Assembly: GCA_024645175.1 (NCBI GenBank)
Contig: JAHEGB010000008.1
Coordinates: 1 to 49,260, forward strand
DNA length: 49,260 nucleotides
Reading direction: 5' to 3'
From: Microbacteriaceae bacterium
Lineage (GTDB): Bacteria > Actinomycetota > Actinomycetes > Actinomycetales > Microbacteriaceae
The notes beneath the pieces were generated by a model, which searched no databases, was not told where the DNA came from, and saw only the letters and a program-made list of their open reading frames with translations. Positions 1-7,581 of the stretch are shown here, one piece after another; positions within the stretch are counted from its first letter, which is position 1; the number at the start of each line of letters is the position of its first letter. Both the position numbers and the translations under genes were made by a program.

Positions 1-1129
1 CTCTCGGCAAATAGGCGACAATGTCGAGTTCTGGTTTTTGATATGGCTGCAAGATATCTGACTCAAGCAGAAGTCCGTGCCAGTTTTGTGCCGCACGGTA
101 TCCGGCAGACAAAATCGAACCGAGGCCATCCTTGGTTAGCGGAAACACGCGAGTGGTCGCCCAGAATGCCGCCGCCGAAGCGCCTGCTCGAGATGTCTCA
201 AGTTGAATTTCACCAAAGTGCAGTTCTGCAGATGTGAAGTAGGTGTATGGGCTGTCGTGCTTGTAGAAGCGGCCGACCGAAACGTCTTTGAATAGCACGG
301 CACCGCATCCGTAAGGCTGCAATCCGTGCTTGTGAGGGTCAACTACAACCGAGTCTGCGTCTTTGATTGCGGCGTAGTGGCGCGCTGCTTCGGGTGCAAG
401 GTCAGTGTCTGCAATCAACTTGAAGAAGCCGCCGTAGGCAGTGTCTACGTGCACTCTGGCCTCGTACTGCTGAGCAAGAACGATGATGTCGGCGAGTGGG
501 TCAACCGCACCGAGTCCGGTGGTGCCGAGTGTCGCAACGATTGTTCCGATCTTGCCGGTCTTCAGTTGCTCCTCTAGGTCGGTTAATGACATTCGACCGT
601 GCGAATCTACAGATATCGCAATCGAGTCAACACCTAGAACTTCGCTCATGCGTGAGTGGGTGTAGTGAGCATCGGCAGAGTGTGCAATTGCTTTGCCCGG
701 ATTTACTTCGCGACCAACCCAGAGAGCTTCTAGGTTCGCCGTGGTTCCGCTCCAAGTTAGGTGACCGAGTGAATCTTCTGGAAACTCGAACATCTTTGCA
801 AGATCTTTGAGAACTTCGCGCTCCATCGGAGTTGTTGCGCGAGATGCATCTTGAGAATGATTATTCGGATTCAAAATCATCGTTGCCAGATATGCGGCAA
901 CTGCAACTGCGTGCGGAGGCTTGAGCATTTGCGCGGCGTAGTTTGGGTGAAAGAAGGGAAGATCGGCTTGTAGTCGATCGACTAACTCGGCTAACACCTG
1001 CTGCACTTGACCGAGGTCTGCTTGCTGGCTCGGATGGGTTTCGAACGCACCGAAACTTGCCCTTAGTGCTTCGATGTCTGTGACGACCTGAGGAATCAGG
1101 TCGTTAAGTTTGATTGTTTCTTTTGCCAA
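1..1129 (-). CDS. PLP-dependent group II amino acid decarboxylase (3' end outside window)
   Basis: Cytosolic pyridoxal-phosphate enzyme of the glutamate/aromatic-amino-acid/diaminobutyrate decarboxylase family. About 376 residues are visible and the C-terminus runs off the left edge. The motif HVDTAYGG gives the PLP-contacting Asp near residue 229, and DPHKHGLQPYGCG gives the Schiff-base Lys near residue 267. The segment around HPNYAAQMLKPP is the usual N-terminal substrate region. I chose the TTG at 1129 because a strong AAAGGAG ribosome binding site lies seven bases upstream. The substrate cannot be decided from this sequence; an L-amino acid decarboxylase is the safe call. It has no obvious operon partner on the right, where the DUF3043 gene follows in the same direction. 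Confidence 0.85.
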   Translation of the reverse strand, partial: MAKETIKLNDLIPQVVTDIEALRASFGAFETHPSQQADLGQVQQVLAELVDRLQADLPFFHPNYAAQMLKPPHAVAVAAYLATMILNPNNHSQDASRATTPMEREVLKDLAKMFEFPEDSLGHLTWSGTTANLEALWVGREVNPGKAIAHSADAHYTHSRMSEVLGVDSIAISVDSHGRMSLTDLEEQLKTGKIGTIVATLGTTGLGAVDPLADIIVLAQQYEARVHVDTAYGGFFKLIADTDLAPEAARHYAAIKDADSVVVDPHKHGLQPYGCGAVLFKDVSVGRFYKHDSPYTYFTSAELHFGEIQLETSRAGASAAAFWATTRVFPLTKDGLGSILSAGYRAAQNWHGLLLESDILQPYQKPELDIVAYLPR

Positions 1130-1164
1130 GGTTTACTCCTTTGTAACCGGCTAAAGACTTGTGT

Positions 1165-1704
1165 TTAGAACTTGGTCCCGCGTTTGACCTGAGGTTTTGG
1201 CAAACGCATCGGACGCATCTGAATCGAGCGCATGCCCGAGTACCATGCGAGTCCGCGTTCGAGGCTGCCCTCGCCGTATTTTGCTGCTACGACCTTCTGC
1301 ACCTTGCGGCCGATTACGTATGCGTCGATGATGACGACTACGAAAAGTCCCCACATCAAAACGACTGCGGCCAACTGAACCGCGAAGACATCAATCAGCG
1401 AGGTGATTAGAAAAACCAACATTGCAGGCATGACCAATTCGCCGGCGGTAAAACGAGCGTCAACGACATCACGAGCCAAACGCTTCTGCGGCCCGCGGTC
1501 TTTGATTGGCAGGTACTTGTCTTCGCCTCGCATCATGCCTTCACGGGCGATGCGGCGTTCCTGAGCCAAACGCTCTTTCTGGGCTGCGCGACCTTCTTTT
1601 GACTTGTCGCCGACCAGTGGGCGACGGTTCGCGGCTTCTTGTTGCTTGCGACTCGGAGTTGCCTTGCCTTTGCCTGAAGCTGAAGAAGTGTCTTGGTCAG
1701 TCAT
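1165..1704 (-). CDS. DUF3043 domain membrane protein
   Basis: Actinobacterial family of unknown function. The N-terminal half is highly charged (KGKATPSRKQQEAANRRPLV is the family hallmark), with an Arg/Lys/Glu-rich stretch through about residue 75. Two adjacent hydrophobic segments at roughly residues 90-110 and 113-134 predict a membrane hairpin, followed by a basic C-terminal tail. Two ATGs are possible, at 1710 and 1704. Only the one at 1704 has a ribosome binding site (AAGGA) at workable spacing, because the same AAGG abuts the 1710 codon. It is divergent from the M20 peptidase gene. Family membership is recognised; the function is unknown. Confidence 0.85.
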   Translation of the reverse strand: MTDQDTSSASGKGKATPSRKQQEAANRRPLVGDKSKEGRAAQKERLAQERRIAREGMMRGEDKYLPIKDRGPQKRLARDVVDARFTAGELVMPAMLVFLITSLIDVFAVQLAAVVLMWGLFVVVIIDAYVIGRKVQKVVAAKYGEGSLERGLAWYSGMRSIQMRPMRLPKPQVKRGTKF

Positions 1705-1730
1705 TTGCATCCTTATGTTGTTGAGCAGTT

Positions 1731-1736
1731 TAAGAT
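1731..1736 (+). promoter_or_regulatory. -10 box TAAGAT, predicted leaderless start of the M20 peptidase gene
   Basis: TAAGAT ends seven bases before the ATG at 1744, and no Shine-Dalgarno sequence lies between. Transcription would begin at or next to the start codon. Confidence 0.6.
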
Positions 1737-1743
1737 TACCCGT

Positions 1744-3156
1744 ATGACCTTGCCAGCCGATTCACTAAGCCACGACAGCATCGCTGTGACACTTACTAAA
1801 GAGAAGGTCGCCGCTCGTTTTCCGAGTGCATTGGCTCACCTCTCTAACCTGGTGCGCATTCCTGGAATCGCCTGGGATGCCTTTGACGCTCAGAACCTTG
1901 AACGCAGCGCAGAGGCGGTCGCGGGCCTATTTCGTGAGACCGGTGTTTTCGAGATGGTTGAGATCCGTCGCGCGATGGCCGACGGAAAAATGGGTGCACC
2001 AGCTGTCGTTGCACGTCGAGCTGCCCGAAACGGCCGACCACAGATTTTGCTCTACGCTCACCACGATGTTCAGCCGCCCGGTGACGCCTCTGTATGGAAG
2101 ACCCCGGAGTTCGAGCCAACTTTGATTGATGGCCGAATCTTCGGCCGCGGTGCTGCCGACGACAAGGCCGGAATCGTGACTCACCTGACCGCAGTGCAGA
2201 CTCTCGTCGACATGGTCGGCGAAGACTTTGAAATTGGCCTAAGCGTCTTTATCGAGGGCGAAGAAGAAGCTGGCTCACCAAGCTTCAGAAACTTTCTCGA
2301 AGAGAACCGCGATGTTCTCGAGGCAGACGTTATTGTCGTCGCTGATTCGGCGAACTGGACCACGACTATTCCCGCGCTAACCACAACCCTGCGCGGTTTG
2401 GTCTCTCAGGTGATTGAGGTGCAAACTCTCGATCACGCAGTGCACTCGGGCATGTTCGGTGGGGCAGTGCCAGACGCCATGACCGCAACAATCAAGCTAT
2501 TGGCTTCGCTTCACGACGAGGTCGGCGACGTTGCGGTTGAGGGCCTTCACTCAACCAAGGCTTCAGATCTCGATTTCACAGAAGAACAGTTGCGAATCGA
2601 CTCAGGTCTGCTCGATGGCGTTTCAATGATTGGCCGAGGCAGTATCCTTGATCGAATTTGGACGAAGCCTTCGATCACGGTTATTGGAATCGATGCAATG
2701 TCGGTTGCCATGTCATCGAACACGCTTCTGCCTTCGGTAAACGCCAAGATCAGCATGCGCATCGCGCCTGGCCAAGAGCCAGAGGACGCTCTTGCCTTGC
2801 TTCGCGCACACCTCGAAAAGCACACACCCTTTGGCGCAAAGCTGTCTTATGGCGAGGTTGAAATGGGCAAGCCTTTCGAAGCAAAGGCAGACGGTTGGGC
2901 CAAGCAACTGGCAAACGCGAGCCTCTCGGCGGCCTTTGGCAACGAGAGCGTCGACATTGGCATCGGCGGTTCGATTCCATTCATCGCAGACCTGCTCGAA
3001 GTGTTTCCGTCAGCCCAGATTTTGGTCACTGGCGTCGAAGATGCCGATTCTCGTGCACACAGCCCAAATGAGTCGGTTCACGTCGACACTCTTCGGGGCG
3101 CAATGGTTGCCGAGAGCCTATTTTTGATCAAGGGGAATGAGCTAAGGGTCAATTAG
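1744..3156 (+). CDS. M20 family metallopeptidase (dipeptidase)
   Basis: Cytosolic zinc di- or tripeptidase of the M20 (CNDP/DapE/ArgE-like) family, about 470 residues. The metal-site motif YAHHDVQPPG lies near residues 103-112, GRGAADDKAG follows, the catalytic/metal Glu motif EGEEEAGSP is near residue 170, and the C-terminal ligand region with HSPNESVH is near residue 438. The dimerisation (lid) domain occupies the middle. The frame is open upstream to 1693, but the ATG at 1744 sits seven bases after a -10-like TAAGAT and gives the family's usual N-terminus, so I take it as a leaderless start. The gene is divergent from DUF3043 and followed by erpA in the same direction. Confidence 0.88.
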   Translation: MTLPADSLSHDSIAVTLTKEKVAARFPSALAHLSNLVRIPGIAWDAFDAQNLERSAEAVAGLFRETGVFEMVEIRRAMADGKMGAPAVVARRAARNGRPQILLYAHHDVQPPGDASVWKTPEFEPTLIDGRIFGRGAADDKAGIVTHLTAVQTLVDMVGEDFEIGLSVFIEGEEEAGSPSFRNFLEENRDVLEADVIVVADSANWTTTIPALTTTLRGLVSQVIEVQTLDHAVHSGMFGGAVPDAMTATIKLLASLHDEVGDVAVEGLHSTKASDLDFTEEQLRIDSGLLDGVSMIGRGSILDRIWTKPSITVIGIDAMSVAMSSNTLLPSVNAKISMRIAPGQEPEDALALLRAHLEKHTPFGAKLSYGEVEMGKPFEAKADGWAKQLANASLSAAFGNESVDIGIGGSIPFIADLLEVFPSAQILVTGVEDADSRAHSPNESVHVDTLRGAMVAESLFLIKGNELRVN

Positions 3157-3167
3157 GTTTAAGACCT

Positions 3168-3173
3168 TAGACT
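3168..3173 (+). promoter_or_regulatory. candidate -10 box (TAGACT) for the erpA-like gene
   Basis: TAGACT lies 25 bases before the ATG at 3199, upstream of the AAGGAG ribosome binding site. No convincing -35 is seen, so this is a weak call. Confidence 0.35.
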
Positions 3174-3198
3174 TAAAGCTCTGCAGAAGGAGAAATCG

Positions 3199-3543
3199 AT
3201 GTCAGACACTCTCAGCCACGAAGTAATGCTCACCGACATTGCTCGCGATCGCGTCAAGGCGCTTTTTCAGGCCCAGGGGCTAGCCGATGACGTTCGCCTT
3301 CGTATCGAGGTCAAGCTTGGCGGTTGCGCTGGTTTTCAGTACGACCTGTTTCCAGACGAAGAACTCGGCGAAACTGACCTAGTCAAGGACTTTGGTGGGC
3401 TTGAGGTTGTAGTTGACCAAAAGAGTGCTAACTATCTCGTAGGCGCAACCATCGACTTTGAAGACAGCATCATGAAGCAGGGGTTGACCATCGATAACCC
3501 GAACGCCACTGGGTCTTGTGCCTGCGGCAACTCATTCAACTAA
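3199..3543 (+). CDS. erpA: iron-sulfur cluster insertion protein (ErpA/IscA, HesB family)
   Basis: A-type Fe-S carrier of 114 residues that delivers clusters to apo-proteins in the cytosol. The three family cysteines are present: one in LGGCAGFQYD near residue 41, and the C-terminal pair in the Cys-x-Cys of GSCACGNSFN. The ATG follows a good AGAAGGAG site by about seven bases. It directly precedes the terminal oxidase genes but is separated from them by a terminator. In actinobacteria this gene commonly sits just upstream of ctaC. Whether it supplies clusters to respiratory proteins such as the Rieske subunit QcrA is an inference. Confidence 0.92.
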   Translation: MSDTLSHEVMLTDIARDRVKALFQAQGLADDVRLRIEVKLGGCAGFQYDLFPDEELGETDLVKDFGGLEVVVDQKSANYLVGATIDFEDSIMKQGLTIDNPNATGSCACGNSFN

Positions 3544-3555
3544 TTTGACTGTCGA

Positions 3556-3582
3556 AAATCCGGCCCCGGTGGCCGGATTTTT
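3556..3582 (+). terminator. intrinsic terminator after erpA
   Basis: A perfect 10-bp stem pairs AAATCCGGCC (3556-3565) with GGCCGGATTT (3571-3580) around a five-base loop. The right arm runs straight into T residues, and the hairpin begins 12 bases after the erpA stop. Confidence 0.85.
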
Positions 3583-3636
3583 GCTTTAAGGGCTTATTTT
3601 TCGGCGTTTTCAGCCAATCTCGGCACGCCCGAAGCG

Positions 3637-3642
3637 TAGGAT
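3637..3642 (+). promoter_or_regulatory. candidate -10 box (TAGGAT) for the ctaCDF operon
   Basis: TAGGAT lies 35 bases before the GTG of ctaC, between the erpA terminator and the ribosome binding site GAAGGG. No clear -35 is visible. Confidence 0.4.
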
Positions 3643-3677
3643 AAACATGTAACTGTTTTGCACCTGAAGGGCGAATT

Positions 3678-4538
3678 GTGCGTCGCAAAAATGCGTTTAA
3701 GTGGGCTTCACTGCCTATCGCAGCAACATTGATTCTGGTTCTCACTGGCTGCTCGCCAGCTGAGTTATCTCGTGGCTTCTTGCCAGGTGAGCCGGGCGTA
3801 ACCAACCACACCGACATGATCGTTGAGCTCTGGACTGGCTCATGGATCGTGCTCTGGGGTGTTGGAATCATCGCCTGGGGCCTCATGTTCTATGCGATCA
3901 TCGTCTACCGCCGCCGCAAGGGCGACACCTCGATGCCAGAGCAGATGCGCTACAACAACCCAATCGAGACCCTGTTTACCGTGGTTCCTCTGGTCATGGT
4001 CATCGGTTTTTTTGCGTTCACAGCCAAGACCATGGCTGCAATCGAAGAACCAGTTCACCCTTCAAACCAGATTCAGGTGGAGGTAATCGGCAAGCAATGG
4101 AGCTGGGACTTCAACTACACCTCAAACATGGTCTTTGACTCGGGTATTCAGTCGCAGTTCGCTGGCGAAGAGGGAAGCGAAGCTTCGCTGCCAACCCTTT
4201 ACTTGCCAGTCAACGTGCCGGTTGACCTAAGCCTCACCTCACGCGACGTAGTTCACTCTTTCTGGGTAATCGACTTCTTGTACAAGAAAGACATTTTCCC
4301 GGGCAAGACCAACCACATGTACTTCACTCCACAGAAAATCGGAACCTACAAAGGTAAGTGTGCCGAGCTCTGTGGTGAGTTCCACTCGATGATGTTGTTC
4401 AATGTGAAGGTCGTTTCGCAGGCTGACTACGACGCTCACATGGCTGAGCTAGCTCAGCAGGGAAACACAGGATTGCTTGACAGCAAGTACAACCGAAACC
4501 AGAACCTACCGGGCAACGGCTCAGAAATTAAGGGATAG
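3678..4538 (+). CDS. ctaC: aa3-type cytochrome c oxidase subunit II
   Basis: Subunit II of the terminal oxidase, carrying the CuA centre that takes electrons from the diheme cytochrome QcrC in the bc-aa3 supercomplex. The N-terminus is a lipoprotein signal peptide with lipobox LTGC. Two transmembrane helices follow (about residues 50-75 and 95-115), then the extracytoplasmic cupredoxin domain. The CuA ligands are all visible: His193 in VVHSFW, then Cys228, Cys232, His236 and Met239 in [13 protein letters not shown]. The GTG start at 3678 is chosen over internal ATGs because it gives the full signal peptide and follows GAAGGG by about eight bases. First gene of ctaC-ctaD-ctaF. Confidence 0.96.
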   Translation: MRRKNAFKWASLPIAATLILVLTGCSPAELSRGFLPGEPGVTNHTDMIVELWTGSWIVLWGVGIIAWGLMFYAIIVYRRRKGDTSMPEQMRYNNPIETLFTVVPLVMVIGFFAFTAKTMAAIEEPVHPSNQIQVEVIGKQWSWDFNYTSNMVFDSGIQSQFAGEEGSEASLPTLYLPVNVPVDLSLTSRDVVHSFWVIDFLYKKDIFPGKTNHMYFTPQKIGTYKGKCAELCGEFHSMMLFNVKVVSQADYDAHMAELAQQGNTGLLDSKYNRNQNLPGNGSEIKG

Positions 4539-4543
4539 GGAAG

Positions 4544-6220
4544 ATGGCTACTCCAACAGCTTCAGCAACTTCAACTTCAATGAAGAAGAAGTCGAAGGGC
4601 CGCATCGTCGTTGATTGGCTAACCACCACCGACCACAAGAAAATCGGTTACCTATACCTGATTACTTCTTTCATCTACTTCTTGATCGGTGGCGTGATGG
4701 CTTTGGTCATCCGTGCCCAGCTCGCAGCGCCAGGCTTGACCGTCGTGCAGACCAAAGAGCAGTACAACCAGCTCTTCACCATGCACGGCACCATCATGCT
4801 CTTGATGTTCGCTACACCGCTGTTCGCAGCGTTTGCAAACATCTTGATGCCGGTTCAGATTGGTGCTCCAGACGTTGCGTTTCCACGTCTGAACGCCATC
4901 GCGTACTGGTTCTATTTCTTCGGCTCATTCGTAGCAGTTGCCGGATTCTTCACTCCACAAGGTGCCGCTAGCTTCGGTTGGTTCGCCTATGCGCCGCTAT
5001 CGAATACGACATTCTCGCCGGGTATCGGTGGTGACCTGTGGGTCTTTGGTCTTGCCCTCGGTGGTTTCGGAACCATCATGGGTGGTGTCAACTTCATAAC
5101 CACCATCTTGACCATGCGCGCACCTGGCATGACTATGTTCCGCATGCCGATCTTCACCTGGAACACTTTGGTCACCTCGATCTTGGTAATCATGTGTTTC
5201 CCTCCGCTAGCAGCGGCTTTGTTCGCGCTCGGTGCAGACCGTCGCTTCGACGCACACATCTTTGACCCAGCCAACGGTGGCCCAATGCTTTGGCAGCACC
5301 TGTTCTGGTTCTTCGGCCACCCAGAGGTTTACATTTTGGCGTTGCCGTTCTTCGGAATTATTTCTGAAATTTTCCCTGTGTTCAGCCGCAAGCCAATCTT
5401 TGGTTACAAGACTCTGGTCTTTGCAACCATCGCGATTGCAGCCCTTTCGATGACCGTGTGGGCTCACCACATGTATGTCACCGGCGGAGTTCTGCTTCCA
5501 TACTTCGCATTCACAACCATGTTGATTGCAGTTCCAACCGGTGTGAAGGTATTCAACTGGATCGGAACTATGTGGAAGGGTTCGGTGACTTTCGAGACTC
5601 CGATGCTTTACTCACTCGGCTTCTTGACCACTTTCATCTTCGGTGGTTTGACCGGTGTGATTTTGGCTTCGCCTACTCTTGACTTCCACTTGAGCGACAG
5701 CTACTTCGTGGTTGCACACTTCCACTATGTAATTTTCGGAACCGTTGTGTTCGCAATGTTTGCCGGAATTTACTTCTGGTACCCAAAGATGACCGGCAAG
5801 ATGCTCAACGAACGACTCGGCAAGATTCAGTTCTGGTTGCTCTTTATCGGCTTCCACGCAACGTTCTTGATTCAGCACTGGGTTGGTGTCATCGGCATGC
5901 CTCGTCGCTATGCGACCTATTTGCCTGAAGATGGCTTTACCTGGATGAACCAGCTCTCAACCGCCGGATCAGCCATTCTTGCGCTATCTTTCTTGCCGTT
6001 CTTGTGGAACGTTTACATCACGCACAAGCGTGGTGTAAAGACCACCTTGAACGACCCATGGGGCTACGGCCGCTCGCTAGAGTGGGCAACCGAATCGCCA
6101 TTCCCACGTCACAACTTCACCTCGATGCCTCGAGTTCGTTCTGAGTCACCTGCATTCGACTTGAACCACCCAGAGTTCGCAGCACCAGAGGCCAAGGTCG
6201 ACGCAAAGAAGAAGGGCTAA
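4544..6220 (+). CDS. ctaD: aa3-type cytochrome c oxidase subunit I
   Basis: Catalytic heme-copper subunit that reduces O2 to water and pumps protons, with twelve predicted membrane helices over 558 residues. All metal ligands are present: His81 (heme a, in TMHGTIM), His259 with Tyr263 in GHPEVYI (CuB and the cross-linked tyrosine), His308/His309 in AHHMY (CuB), and His392 (heme a3) and His394 (heme a) in HFHYV. The start follows GGGAAG and lies five bases after the ctaC stop, so translation is probably coupled. The C-terminus carries a short lysine-rich end. Typical actinobacterial CtaD, with nothing missing. Confidence 0.98.
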   Translation: MATPTASATSTSMKKKSKGRIVVDWLTTTDHKKIGYLYLITSFIYFLIGGVMALVIRAQLAAPGLTVVQTKEQYNQLFTMHGTIMLLMFATPLFAAFANILMPVQIGAPDVAFPRLNAIAYWFYFFGSFVAVAGFFTPQGAASFGWFAYAPLSNTTFSPGIGGDLWVFGLALGGFGTIMGGVNFITTILTMRAPGMTMFRMPIFTWNTLVTSILVIMCFPPLAAALFALGADRRFDAHIFDPANGGPMLWQHLFWFFGHPEVYILALPFFGIISEIFPVFSRKPIFGYKTLVFATIAIAALSMTVWAHHMYVTGGVLLPYFAFTTMLIAVPTGVKVFNWIGTMWKGSVTFETPMLYSLGFLTTFIFGGLTGVILASPTLDFHLSDSYFVVAHFHYVIFGTVVFAMFAGIYFWYPKMTGKMLNERLGKIQFWLLFIGFHATFLIQHWVGVIGMPRRYATYLPEDGFTWMNQLSTAGSAILALSFLPFLWNVYITHKRGVKTTLNDPWGYGRSLEWATESPFPRHNFTSMPRVRSESPAFDLNHPEFAAPEAKVDAKKKG

Positions 6221-6227
6221 TCAAGAT

Positions 6228-6644
6228 ATGAAGTTCAATGCACGCTTGATGTGGTTTCTGACCGCGTTCTATACCGTGGCCGCTTCTGGCTACATGATTT
6301 GGTATGCCAACAGCACTGATGGAGGATTCGAACCAATCGCTTCGGCTGCTATCGCAATGTTGGCGGTAATGTCAGCATTCCTGGCTTTCTACCTTCAGAT
6401 GACATCCAAGCGACAAGGTCTTGCACCTGAAGATCGCGAAGATGCACGTGTCGAAGACGCAGACTTCGAAGTTGGTTACTTTGCACCGTGGAGCTGGTGG
6501 CCGTTGTTCCTAGGCCTATTTGCGGCTGTTTGCTTCGCAGCACTCGCAGTGGGTTGGTGGCTATTCTTCATTGGCTTCCCACTTGCAATGGTCGCTTTGA
6601 TTCAGTTCGTGTTCGAGCGCAGCCGCGGTCAAAACGCGCATTAA
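6228..6644 (+). CDS. ctaF: cytochrome c oxidase subunit IV, actinobacterial type
   Basis: Small integral-membrane subunit (138 residues) specific to actinobacterial aa3 oxidases. It has two helices at the N-terminus (about residues 5-25 and 35-55), a short acidic loop, then two helices near residues 90-125. It starts seven bases after the ctaD stop, in the expected ctaC-ctaD-ctaF order. Its stop codon overlaps the stop of the convergent kinase gene by four bases, so the transcript must end inside that neighbour (see the hairpin at 6663). Confidence 0.9.
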   Translation: MKFNARLMWFLTAFYTVAASGYMIWYANSTDGGFEPIASAAIAMLAVMSAFLAFYLQMTSKRQGLAPEDREDARVEDADFEVGYFAPWSWWPLFLGLFAAVCFAALAVGWWLFFIGFPLAMVALIQFVFERSRGQNAH

Positions 6645-7183
6645 TTAGCAAATTCACTAAGCAATCGGTTCACCTGCAAAGGTGAGCCGATTCTTATTTT
6701 GGCGACATCTGGCAATGCCTCGAAGAGTCGCTCATAGCGCAAGCGATTTCTAGCGTGCGTTGTCCAAGACCAAAGCAAGACATTCAACTCGGCATCGCGA
6801 CTGAACATGTTCTTTGCCGATTCACGATTGCCGTTCCATAGCTGTTTTCTGCTGACAGCTCGCCAGAGTGTTCTGCGTAAAAGCCGCCACATGACAAACC
6901 ATCTCGGATAGTCAAGCCAAATCAGGTGCGTGATTCGCGGGTTCAATTCTTCTCGAACAACTGAGTAGTTTCCGTCGACTACCCAGTTGGATTGGGCTGC
7001 GAATTTCGCCACTCTTGATTTGAAATCATTCTCGGGCAGGGGAGTCCAGTCGGCCTGGTGATGCAAAGAATCTAGTTCGAGGTGCTGAATGCCTAAGCGT
7101 TTAGCGAGGTCTCTAGCAAGGGTTGTCTTGCCAGAACCAGATGTGCCAACAACCTGAATTCGATAGTTATTCGAGGTTGGCAT
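6641..7183 (-). CDS. P-loop nucleotide kinase-like protein (adenylate kinase/FlaR-like)
   Basis: About 180-residue P-loop NTPase of the group often annotated as topology-modulation or AAA family protein. The Walker A motif is GTSGSGKTTLA at residues 12-22. ELDSLHHQADW provides the lid/acceptor region, WVVDGNYS is a conserved family motif near residue 67, and ITHLIWLDYP is the Walker B-like strand. The real substrate is unknown for these proteins. The start ATG lies inside the end of the upstream TipAS gene (17-base overlap), so the two are co-translated. The 3' end carries a terminator hairpin that serves the opposite strand. Confidence 0.8.
   Translation of the reverse strand: MPTSNNYRIQVVGTSGSGKTTLARDLAKRLGIQHLELDSLHHQADWTPLPENDFKSRVAKFAAQSNWVVDGNYSVVREELNPRITHLIWLDYPRWFVMWRLLRRTLWRAVSRKQLWNGNRESAKNMFSRDAELNVLLWSWTTHARNRLRYERLFEALPDVAKIRIGSPLQVNRLLSEFAN
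6663..6700 (+). terminator. terminator of ctaCDF, inside the convergent kinase gene
   Basis: A 12-bp stem with one G-U pair (left arm 6663-6674, right arm 6681-6692, loop TGCAAA) is followed on the plus strand by CTTATTTT. It lies 18 bases after the ctaF stop but within the last codons of the kinase gene read on the other strand. Confidence 0.75.
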
Positions 7184-7514
7184 CGGCCCAGATCACAATT
7201 GCATCGTGGTGGTACTTTGCCAGACCCTCGTTCGCTGCTTCGTATGCATCGCGGTATGGGGTTGGGAATAGGTATCCCTGAGCGAGAGACTTGTATGCCG
7301 CTCTGCTTGGAGTCCAGAACTGCAGGCAAAACTCATAGTGTTGGCGCACTAGGTCTTGCACGTGCTCATCTGAGACCGGCAGAGAGGCCAATTGGGCTTG
7401 CTTGAAGGCGTCCGTGATCGTTTGAAATGCTGCCGTGTACTTTGCGTTTTGTTCTGCCGAAAAGTTACTGGGGTAGGCCGATCCGTGACTTGCAGTCGGA
7501 TCAAGTTCTCTCAT
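7167..7514 (-). CDS. stand-alone TipAS antibiotic-recognition domain protein
   Basis: 115-residue protein matching the all-helical TipAS domain, the drug-binding half of TipA-like MerR regulators. The Pro-Val-Ser-Asp-Glu-x-Val-Gln-x-Leu-Val-x-x-His segment near the middle and the final Tyr-His-x-Asp-Ala-Ile region are typical. There is no MerR helix-turn-helix domain in or next to it. In full regulators this domain binds thiopeptides covalently through a cysteine; here one Cys lies in HYEFCLQFW. It could act as a ligand-sequestering protein, but that is inference. It is first in an operon with the kinase and appears leaderless. Confidence 0.7.
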   Translation of the reverse strand: MRELDPTASHGSAYPSNFSAEQNAKYTAAFQTITDAFKQAQLASLPVSDEHVQDLVRQHYEFCLQFWTPSRAAYKSLAQGYLFPTPYRDAYEAANEGLAKYHHDAIVIWADANLE

Positions 7515-7520
7515 GCTTTC

Positions 7521-7526
7521 AGCCTA
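7521..7526 (-). promoter_or_regulatory. -10 box TAGGCT, predicted leaderless start of the TipAS gene
   Basis: On the minus strand TAGGCT ends six bases before the ATG at 7514, and no Shine-Dalgarno sequence is present. Confidence 0.55.
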
Positions 7527-7541
7527 GAACATGCTTAAAGC

Positions 7542-7571
7542 GAAATGCCCCGCCAAGCGACGGGGCATTTC
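7542..7571 (-). terminator. terminator of ctaE-qcrCAB
   Basis: A perfect 11-bp stem (7542-7552 with 7561-7571) surrounds an eight-base loop just beyond the qcrB stop. Read on the minus strand, the arm ends in CATTTC followed by GCTTTAAG, so the U-run is short. Confidence 0.7.
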
Positions 7572-7581
7572 AACGTTTTGC

